DNA of 64,000 nt from Sparassis latifolia (Eukaryota > Basidiomycota > Agaricomycetes > Polyporales > Sparassidaceae). Position numbers and translations under genes: made by a program. This document shows positions 13,801-23,129 of the stretch, one piece after another. The notes beneath the pieces are model-generated. The model had not been told where the DNA came from and ran no database searches. It saw nothing but the letters and a program-made list of their open reading frames with translations. Every line of letters begins with the position of its first letter. Positions within the stretch are counted from its first letter, which is position 1. Where the stretch lies: NCBI GenBank assembly GCA_018466975.1, contig CM031562.1, positions 1 to 64,000 of the forward strand, given 5' to 3'.

Positions 13801-16800
13801 GTATGCGTGTATAGTACTCTGTAAACGCTGGTATGCGGCCTATAGCGGTCTGTCGCTAGAAGTATTTTTGTATGCCGCTTAGAAATATTTGTATGTCGCT
13901 TAGAAATATTCGTATGTGGACTACAAATGTCCGTATGTGGTCTACTTAACGCTCAGATGTGGGCTACGACACTCTGTATGCGGTCTATAGTGGTCTGTAG
14001 CACTCCGTATGCGGTCCATAGCATTCTGTACGCGGTCCGTAGCATTCTGTATGCGGTCTATAGTGGTCTATGGTACTCTGTATGCGGTCTACTAAACATG
14101 ACGGTCGATTTTTTATAAATGCGTGATAAATGTGTGACATAATAGATCTACACGAAAAGATAACGTTCCTCACCGAACCACTAAACGAAACACTAAACCT
14201 GATTCTAATCCTCACCTAATTCTGACTGTAACCGGCTATAACCGAAACACTAATACCTCTAACGTGGTGTGACTCTAATCTAAACCTCTAACGGATACTT
14301 GAAATAACGCCGCCTAGTATGTCGCTTAGAAGTATTTGTACGCCGTCAGAATATGGGTATGTCGCTAGAAACGCTCGCTTGCCGCTTAAAAGTATTTGTA
14401 TGCCGCTTAGAAATGTCCGTATGTCGCCATTTACACTCTGTATGTGGTCTACTATGCCCGTGACGCCGCTTATCGCACTCTGTATGCTGCCTGTAGTAAG
14501 CGTCGGTATGTCGCTTGGAGGTATTTTTGTATGCCACTTAGAAATATTTGTATGCCGCTTAGAAATATTTGTATGCCATCTACGAACGCTTGTACGTGGT
14601 CTACGAATGTCGGTATGTGGTCTATAAGCGTCAGATGCGGCTACGACGCCCGTATGCGTGTATAGTACTCTGTATGCGGTGTATAGTACTCTGTAAACGT
14701 TGGTATGCGGTCTATAGCGGTCTGTCGCTTAGAAGTATTTTTTGTATGCCGCTTAGAAATATTTGTATGTCGCTTAGAAATATTCGTATGTGGACTACAA
14801 ATGTCCGTATGTGGTCTACGAACGTTCGTATGTGGACTACGACACTCTGTATGCGGTCTATAGTGGTCTGTAGCACTCGATGCGGTCCATAGCATTCTGT
14901 ACGCGGTCCGTAGCATTCTGTATGCGGTCTATAGTGGTCTATGGTACTCTGTATGCGGTCTACTAAACATGACGGTCGATTTTTTATAAATGCGTGATAA
15001 ATGTGTGACATAATAGATCTACACGAAAAGATAACGTTCCTCACCGAACCACTAAACGAAACACTAAACCTGATTCTAATCCTCACCTAATTCTGACTGT
15101 AACCAAGCTATAACCAAACACTAATACCTCTAACGTGGTGTGACTCTAATCTAAACCTCTAACGGATACTTGAAATAACGCCGCCTAGTATGTCGCTTAG
15201 AAGTATTTGTACGCCGTCAGAATATGGGTATGTCGCTAGAAACGCTCGCTTGCCGCTTAAAAGTATTTGTATGCCGCTTAGAAATGTCCGTATGTCGCCA
15301 TTTACACTCTGTATGTGGTCTACTATGCCCGTGACGTCGCTTATCGCACTCTGTATGCTGCCTGTAGTAAGCGCCGTATGTCGCTGGAGGTATTTTTTGT
15401 ATGCCACTTAGAAATATTTGTATGCCGCTTAGAAATATTTGTATGCCATCTACGAACGCTTGTACGTGGTCTACGAATGTCGGTATGTGGTCTATAAGCG
15501 TCAGATGCGGCTACGACGCCCGTATGCGTGTATAGTACTCTGTATGCGGTGTATAGTACTCTGTAAACGCTGGTATGCGGTCTATAGCGGTCTGTCGCTA
15601 GAAGTATTTTTGTATGCCGCTTAGAAATATTTGTATGTCGCTTAGAAATATTCGTATGTGGACTACAAATGTCCGTATGTGGTCTACTTAACGTCAGATG
15701 TGGGCTACGACACTCTGTATGCGGTCTATAGTGGTCTGTAGCACTCAGATGCGTCCATAGCATTCTGTACGCGTCCGTAGCATTCTGTATGCGGTCTATA
15801 GTGGTCTATGGTACTCTGTATGCGGTCTACTAAACATGACGGTCGATTTTTTATAAATGCGTGATAAATGTGTGACATAATAGATCTACACGAAAAGATA
15901 ACGCTCTCACCGAACCACTAAACGAAACACTAAACCTGATTCTAATCCTCACCTAATTCTGACTGTAACCAAGCTATAACCGAAACACTAATACCTCTAA
16001 CGTGGTGTGACTCTAATCTAAACCTCTAACGGATACTTGAAATAACGCCGCCTAGTATGTCGCTTAGAAGTATTTGTACGCCGTCAGAATATGGGTATGT
16101 CGCTTAGAAACGCTCGCTTGCCGCTTAAAAGTATTTGTATGCCGCTTAGAAATGTCCGTATGTCGCCATTTACACTCTGTATGTGGTCTACTATGCCCGC
16201 ACGCCGCTTATCGTACTCTGTATGCTGCCTGTAGTAAGCGTCGGTATGTCGCTTGGAGGTATTTTTGTATGCCACTTAGAAATATTTGTATGCCGCTTAG
16301 AAATATTTGTATGCCATCTACGAACGCTTGTACGTGGTCTACGAATGTCGGTATGTGGTCTATAAGCGTCAGATGCGGCTACGACGCCCGTATGCGTGTA
16401 TAGTACTCTGTATGCGTGTATAGTACTCTGTAAACGCTGGTATGCGGTCTATAGCGGTCTGTCGCTAGAAGTATTTTTGTATGCCGCTTAGAAATATTTG
16501 TATGTCGCTAGAAATATTCGTATGTGGACTACAAATGTCCGTATGTGGTCTACTTAACGTCAGATGTGGGCTACGACACTCTGTATGCGGTCTATAGTGG
16601 TCTGTAGCACTGTGATGCGGTCCATAGCATTCTGTACGCGGTCCGTAGCATTCTGTATGCGGTCTATAGTGGTCTATGGTACTCTGTATGCGGTCTACTA
16701 AACATGACGGTCGATTTTTATAAATGCGTGATAAATGTGTGACATAATAGATCTACACGAAAGATAACGCTCTCACCGAACCACTAAACGAAACACTAAA

Positions 16801-19800
16801 CCTGATTCTAATCCTCACCTAATTCTGACTGTAACCAAGCTATAACCAAACACTAATACCTCTAACGTGGTGTGACTCTAATCTAAACCTCTAACGGATA
16901 CTTGAAATAACGCCGCCTAGTATGTCGCTTAGAAGTATTTGTACGCCGTCAGAATATGGGTATGTCGCTAGAAACGCTCGCTTGCCGCTTAAAAGTATTT
17001 GTATGCCGCTTAGAAATGTCCGTATGTCGCCACGACACTCTGTATGTGGTCTACTATGCCCGCACGCCGCTTATCGTACTCTGTATGCTGCCTGTAGTAA
17101 GCGCCGGTATGTCGCTGGAGGTATTTTTTGTATGCCACTTAGAAATATTTGTATGCCGCTTAGAAATATTTGTATGCCATCTACGAACGCTTGTACGTGG
17201 TCTACGAATGTCGGTATGTGGTCTATAAGCGTCAGATGCGGCTACGACGCCCGTATGCGGTGTATAGTACTCTGTATGCGTGTATAGTACTCTGTAAACG
17301 TTGGTATGCGGTCTATAGCGGTCTGTCGCTAGAAGTATTTTTGTATGCCGCTTAGAAATATTTGTATGTCGCTAGAAATATTCGTATGTGGACTACAAAT
17401 GTCCGTATGTGGTCTACTTAACGTTCAGATGTGGGCTACGACACTCTGTATGCGGTCTATAGTGGTCTGTAGCACTCCGTATGCGGTCCATAGCATTCTG
17501 TACGCGGTCCGTAGCATTCTGTATGCGGTCTATAGTGGTCTATGGTACTCTGTATGCGGTCTACTAAACATGACGGTCGATTTTTTATAAATGCGTGATA
17601 AATGTGTGACATAATAGATCTACACGAAAAGATAACGTTCCTCACCGAACCACTAAACGAAACACTAAACCTGATTCTAATCCTCACCTAATTCTGACTG
17701 TAACAAGCTATAACCAAACACTAATACCTCTAACGTGGTGTGACTCTAATCTAAACCTCTAACGGATACTTGAAATAACGCCGCCTAGTATGTCGCTAGA
17801 AGTATTTGTACGCCGTCAGAATATGGGTATGTCGCTAGAAACGCTCGCTTGCCGCTTAAAAGTATTTGTATGCCGCTTAGAAATGTCCGTATGTCGCCAC
17901 GACACTCTGTATGTGGTCTACTATGCCCGTGACGCCGCTTATCGTACTCTGTATGCTGCCTGTAGTAAGCGTCGGTATGTCGCTTGGAGGTATTTTTGTA
18001 TGCCACTTAGAAATATTTGTATGCCGCTTAGAAATATTTGTATGCCATCTACGAACGCTTGTACGTGGTCTACGAATGTCGGTATGTGGTCTATAAGCGT
18101 CAGTATGCGGCTACGACGCCCGTATGCGTGTATAGTACTCTGTATGCGGTGTATAGTACTCTGTAAACGCTGGTATGCGGTCTATAGCGGTCTGTCGCTA
18201 GAAGTATTTTTGTATGCCGCTTAGAAATATTTGTATGTCGCTTAGAAATATTCGTATGTGGACTACAAATGTCCGTGATGTGGTCTACTTAACGTCAGAT
18301 GTGGGCTACGACACTCTGTATGCGGTCTATAGTGGTCTGTAGCACTCCGTATGCGGTCCATAGCATTCTGTACGCGGTCCGTAGCATTCTGTATGCGGTC
18401 TATAGTGGTCTATGGTACTCTGTATGCGGTCTACTAAACATGACGGTCGATTTTTTATAAATGCGTGATAAATGTGTGACATAATAGATCTACACGAAAA
18501 GATAACGTTCCTCACCGAACCACTAAACGAAACACTAAACCTGATTCTAATCCTCACCTAATTCTGACTGTAACCAAGCTATAACCGAAACACTAATACC
18601 TCTAACGTGGTGTGACTCTAATCTAAACCTCTAACGGATACTTGAAATAACGCCGCCTAGTATGTCGCTTAGAAGTATTTGTACGCCGTCAGAATATGGG
18701 TATGTCGCTAGAAACGCTCGCTTGCCGCTTAAAAGTATTTGTATGCCGCTTAGAAATGTCCGTATGTCGCCATTTACACTCTGTATGTGGTCTACTATGC
18801 CCGCACGCCGCTTATCGTACTCTGTATGCTGCCTGTAGTAAGCGCCGGTATGTCGCTTGGAGGTATTTTTGTATGCCACTTAGAAATATTTGTATGCCGC
18901 TTAGAAATATTTGTATGCCATCTACGAACGCTTGTACGTGGTCTACGAATGTCGGTATGTGGTCTATAAGCGTCAGTATGCGGCTACGACGCCCGTATGC
19001 GTGTATAGTACTCTGTATGCGTGTATAGTACTCTGTAAACGTTGGTATGCGGTCTATAGCGGTCTGTCGCTTAGAAGTATTTTTTGTATGCCGCTTAGAA
19101 ATATTTGTATGTCGCTTAGAAATATTCGTATGTGGACTACAAATGTCCGTATGTGGTCTACTTAACGTCAGATGTGGGCTACGACACTCTGTATGTGGTC
19201 TATAGTGGTCTGTAGCACTGATGCGTCCATAGCATTCTGTACGCGGTCCGTAGCATTCTGTATGCGGTCTATAGTGGTCTATGGTACTCTGTATGCGGTC
19301 TACTAAACATGACGGTCGATTTTTTATAAATGCGTGATAAATGTGTGACATAATAGATCTACACGAAAAGATAACGTTCCTCACCGAACCACTAAACGAA
19401 ACACTAAACCTGATTCTAATCCTCACCTAATTCTGACTGTAACCGAAGCTATAACCGAAACACTAATACCTCTAACGTGGTGTGACTCTAATCTAAACCT
19501 CTAACGGATACTTGAAATAACGTCGTCTAGTATGTCGCTTAGAAGTATTTGTACGTCGTCAGAATATGGGTATGTCGCTTAGAAACGCTCGCTTGCCGCT
19601 TAAAAGTATTTGTATGCCGCTTAGAAATGTCCGTATGTCGCTCACGACGCTCTGTATGTGGTCTACTATGCCCGTGACGCCGCTTATCGTACTCTGTATG
19701 CTGCCTGTAGTAAGCGCCGGTATGTCGCTGGAGGTATTTTTGTATGCCACTTAGAAATATTTGTATGCCGCTTAGAAATATTTGTATGCCATCTACGAAC

Positions 19801-20066
19801 GTTTGTACGTGGTCTACGAATGTCGGTATGTGGTCTATAAGCGTTCGTATGCGGGCTACGACGCTCCGTATGCGGTGTATAGTACTCTGTATGCGGTGTA
19901 TAGTGCTCCGTAAACGTTGGTATGCGGTCTATAGCGGTCTGTCGCTTAGAAGTATTTTTTGTATGCCGCTTAGAAATATTTGTATGTCGCTTAGAAATAT
20001 TCGTATGTGGACTACAAATGTCCGTATGTGGTCTACGAACGTTCGTATGTGGACTACGACACTCTG
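1836..20066. repeat. Subtelomeric satellite, 21 monomers of about 867 bp
   Basis: The landmark CTACGACACTCTGTATGCGG recurs from 1841 to 20054, exactly 21 intervals averaging 867 bp. A second landmark, GCCGCCTAG, falls at 2184, 3044, 3913, 4780, 5644, 6509, 7375, 8240, 9105, 9971, 10840, 11710, 12573, 13437, 14309, 15180, 16047, 16912, 17780 and 18652, with a diverged copy at 19522; spacings are 860-872. All copies are in one orientation. Each monomer has about 620 bp of degenerate 21-bp units (type GTATGCCGCTTAGAAATATTT) and about 245 bp of AT-rich DNA, beginning near TCGATTTTTTATAAATGCG and closing with degenerate CTAA-rich, telomere-like sequence. Because 21 is a multiple of three, long frames appear on both strands. 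Copy-specific 1-2 bp indels break them at random, so I do not regard them as genes. The array begins and ends at the same phase of the monomer. Confidence 0.95.
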
Positions 20067-20160
20067 TATGCGGTGTATAGACATATTCGTATGCCATCTA
20101 CAATTGTTGGTATGTCGCCTACAACAGTTCGTAGGTGGGCTACGACACAGCCACACAGGG
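20067..20160. repeat. Proximal edge of the satellite: intact 21-mers
   Basis: After the last full monomer the sequence continues with three more 21-bp units starting GTATGCCATCTACAATTGTTG, GTATGTCGCCTACAACAGTTC and GTAGGTGGGCTACGACACAGC. They fit the 21-bp unit length exactly but are more diverged from the satellite body. They look like an older flank from which the array grew. Confidence 0.7.
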
Positions 20161-21290
20161 CTTCTCACTGCAGGTGGCCGTCCAGGACGGCCGTGTAAGT
20201 TTGTTGGTACCCTTAGTGGCAGTCTGAGATGAGCGTTTATTAGGTATGTCATGTATGGCCTTCCAGTACTACCACTTATTGTTCATCCCTGTGAAGGCCA
20301 TTGAAGCAGATGGCCATCCAAGATGACCACCTATAGTCAGTACCACAGGTGGCCGTCCGGGACGGCCATTTCTTGTGCAAGCTGTTCGTGGCCTTCCTGG
20401 ACTGCCACTTGTGGTTTGTCCCTCTGGTGGCCACTACAGCAGGTGGCCGTCCAGGAAGGCCATTTCTTGTACAAGCTGTACATGGCCTGCCTGGACTGCC
20501 ACTTGTTTGTCACTCTCATGCCCAGTACAGCAGATGGCCGTCCGCGATGGCCACTCATGGTCAGTACCACAGGTGGCCGTCGAGGAAGGCCATTTTTTGT
20601 GCAAGCTATGCATGGCCTTCGTGGACTGCCACTTGTGGTTTGTCCCTCTGGTGGCCACTACAGCAGGTGGCCGTCCGGGAAGGCCATTTCTTGTACAAGC
20701 TGTACATGGCCTGCCTGGACTGCCACTTGTAGTTTGTCACTCTCATGCCCAGTACAGCAGATGGCCATCCAGGATGGCCACTCATGGTCAGTACCACAGG
20801 TGGCCGTCGAGGAAGGCCATTTTTTGTGCAAGCCATGCATGACCTTCCTGGACTGCCACTTGTGGTCTGTCTCTCTGGTGGCCACTGCAGCAGGTGGCTG
20901 TCCGGGAAGGCCATTTCTTGTGCAAGCTGTTCATAGCCTTCCTGGATTGCCACTTGTAGTTTGTCACTCTCATGGCCAGTACAGCAGATGGCCATCCAGG
21001 ATGGCCACTCATGGTCAGTACCACAGGTGGCCGTCCAGGAAGGCCATTTTTTGTGCAAGCCATGCATGGCCTTCCTGGACTGCCACTTGGTTTATCCCTC
21101 TGGTGGCCACAACAGTAGGTGGCCGTCCAGGATGGCCACTCATGGTCAGTGCCACAGGTGGCCGTCCGGGAAGGCCATTTCTTGTGCAAGCTGTATATGG
21201 CCTTCCTGGACTGCCACTTGTGGTCTGTCCCCCTGGTGGCCACTATAGCAGATGGCCGTCCAGGACGGCCACTCACAGCCGCTGTGCTTT
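20161..21290. repeat. 228-bp minisatellite with GGCCGTCC palindromes
   Basis: A tandem unit of about 228 bp repeats at about 20346, 20571, 20800 and 21029, with partial units on both flanks. Each unit holds three related blocks, each carrying a near-palindrome of type TGGCCGTCCAGGACGGCCA. Perfect versions are at 20176-20192 and 21253-21271. The unit length is divisible by three, so frames stay open on both strands; one on the plus strand spans 20323-21402 (359 codons) and ends in VMDVSL. The residues (WPSRTAT, GGRPGRP and similar) are simply the palindrome translated. I treat this as a repeat, not a gene. The flank at 20161-20345 contains diverged units of the same type. Confidence 0.85.
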
Positions 21291-21319
21291 GCTGACTGTG
21301 CCACCTGGCCTATGCAGCC

Positions 21320-21512
21320 ATCTGAGCCTCTTTTGGCCGCGAGCTATGGTTGAGGAGTATGAGGCTTTTGAAGTGGCATTGGTTATGGATGTGTCGCTGT
21401 AATAATACATATCATGATTGCGTAGTACATTACTACAGGTCTAGTTTATCATATGCTTACTACAGTGGCAGCCTAGCATTCCTAACTGGGACCCATGTCG
21501 GTAATACACCAC
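21320..21512 (-). repeat. Inverted, diverged copy of the telomere-adjacent sequence
   Basis: The reverse complement of about 221-330 aligns with this segment. Shared blocks include the gene tail ending GATGTGTCGCTGTA, then GATTGCGTAGTA, ACTACAGTGGCAG, TTCCTAAC and finally ATGYCGGTAAT. The match ends at about 21509, exactly where the left-end sequence turns into telomeric repeats. No telomeric repeats are present here; CACC triplets follow instead. The orientation is that of a chromosome end pointing to the right. This is read directly from the sequence; the origin is inference. Confidence 0.75.
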
Positions 21513-21985
21513 CACCACCATGCATGGCCGTCCACGACGGCCGTGCAGGACAGTGGCGACTCACCAGCGCTAGTGATGGTACACGTGCCAACAGCACCTT
21601 TCGTAGTGTTCGGCAACAGCCTCCTTCCCAAAGCAGACACATACCCCTAGCCTTGGCTCAGGTTCCACTCAGTACTGGCAGTTCATGCACCTCGAACGGC
21701 CGTCCAGGACGGCCACTCGTGCCCAGCGTGGTTTACCTTCTGTGCCACCTGGCCTATGCAGCCAGTGGAGCCTCTCCGTGCATGGCCGTCCACGACGGCC
21801 ACGCAGGTCAGAGGCCCCTCACCAGCGCTAATGATGACGCACATGCCCTACGGCACTGTCCATAGGGTTCGGCAATGGCCTCCTTCCTAAAGCGGACATG
21901 CACCCCTAGCCCTCGGCTCAGCGAACCCCCATCCTAGGGTTGGGGTCCCCCGCCCTCTGCGACCCTACGGCCGGCCTAGGAGGCC
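21513..21985. repeat. Direct repeats carrying GGCCGTCC palindromes
   Basis: Two diverged direct copies, 21521-21661 and 21776-21924, each start with CATGGCCGTCCACGACGGCC and end with a CCCCTAGCC(C/T)TSGGCTCAG block. Between them, 21697-21775 repeats the segment at 21253-21335 (shared block TGTGCCACCTGGCCTATGC). Palindromes lie at 21526-21542, 21698-21714 and 21784-21800. The repeat domain ends at about 21985, where F-box pseudogene homology begins. No gene is seen. Confidence 0.7.
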
Positions 21986-22648
21986 TCATAGCCGCTTTCC
22001 CGACGAGACGAACACGCCTGAATCCGCCCCTTTCGTGGATGTGTTCGCGCAGCTGTCTGTGCTTGAAAACCTATCCGTGAACGTTTGCTTCCTGCTAATG
22101 TTGTCCGACAAGGACGCCTGCGCCGTGGTGACTGCGTTCCTGTGCCTGGAGGTGCTCGCGTGTGAATGCCCGCTTCCGCCCGACGAAGACGACGAAGACG
22201 CACTCAGTGTGACTTTCCTCGTGCATTTCCTAAGCAGGTGCCCGCCTCTGCGCGAGTTCGTTATCCCGCGCCTAGCGTACAGGTGCTCCTCCCCTGCCAA
22301 CGGCGACGCGCACGCGCCGCTACGAGATGTGCTTGCCCGTGGATTCAAGCGGCTTACGTTCCAGTATGACATGCCCCGCGTGTAGGTGTCTTGAATGCCC
22401 TGCGGGTGGTGGTTTCTACGTGTGCGCGCGTGGTGAGCCCGCTGGTGTACTACTTTGAATCTGATCACTCGGAAGAGATCATTGCGCGCACGACGGACAT
22501 GGTACGCTCCGCCCTGGAGCATTACCCTGTGCCTGTGCCGATTGTGCTGCTTGGTGGTTACGGTCTCTGGTCCGTCTTGAGTCGGTATCCTCGGCTGTCT
22601 CTGATGTGCGTGCGTACAGTATACTTCATTCGGATAGCGGTGGTGTGA
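21986..22648 (+). pseudogene. Truncated F-box/LRR pseudogene
   Basis: The translated sequence is clearly paralogous to the C-terminal third of the F-box protein at 23130-24935. NLSVNVCF, LREFVIPRLAYRCSS and LTFQYDMPR here match NLSVNICF, LRELAIPCLACRCSS and LTFEYDMPR there. The homology starts abruptly at about 21986, so the F-box and most of the LRR region are missing. A frameshift at about 22383 inserts a stop after YDMPR, and the homology resumes in another frame with VGVLNALR and continues to the 3' end at 22648. It is a dead copy cut by the repeat boundary. The intact paralogue lies 0.5 kb downstream in the same orientation, suggesting a tandem duplication followed by truncation. Confidence 0.85.
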
Positions 22649-23129
22649 CTCCCATGCGATTGATTATTGTTGTGACTATGGTTGACTCGAATATGTCGAA
22701 CGACTCATATTCTTTTTCTACGTCTCTATTTCCCTTACCGGACTGCGTTGAGATTACAGTGTGCTTATCCTTCATGCTCCATATTTTTGACAAGTATGAG
22801 TGGCCTGATGGCATCTCGCTAACAGAAAGTTCGTGATTGCAGGATTGAATTGGCTGGTGACTATCTCTAGACAACAATGTTCAATACAGCCCAGAAAAAT
22901 CGCCCGTGCTCTTCATAGGAGTTGAGTACTTCAGTGCCAGATACGCACGTGAGTATGACGTCGACGGCGGAGAGTCGATTGTTTGAAGTTTCCTCACATT
23001 TATATTGGTCAACAACCGCTTACGAGGCTAAGTACTACGCACTGCCTGCGTTGAACACGCACGGCACGTGTCAGGTGGCTTAAAGCGCGTGAAGGGCGAG
23101 TCTTTTCTTTGGCCACCATCTCAACCACC
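22649..23129. other. Intergenic region upstream of F-box gene
   Basis: No coding signal is convincing. The segment at 22984-23015, with TTGGTCAACAACCGCT, is similar to 25245-25280 downstream of the F-box gene, so part of this promoter region may be duplicated. It should contain the promoter of the gene at 23130. Confidence 0.4.

Noticed and set aside
1836..20066. Dozens of 60-200 codon frames in the satellite, with heptad-like residues (VCRLEIF, RPHTEC)
   Set aside because: They are the 21-bp unit read as seven codons. Frames are open on both strands and broken by copy-specific indels not divisible by three, so there is no sign of protein-level selection.
1836..20066. CRISPR-like array of short direct repeats
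   Set aside because: Units abut without unique spacers, unit sequences drift, and the host is a eukaryote.
20323..21402. A 359-residue Trp/Pro/Ser-rich protein
   Set aside because: The frame exists because the 228-bp unit is a multiple of three; the opposite strand is equally open and the residues are translated palindromes.
23109..23129. Start of the F-box protein at 23109
   Set aside because: That codon is TTG. The first ATG in frame is 23130, directly before the F-box region.
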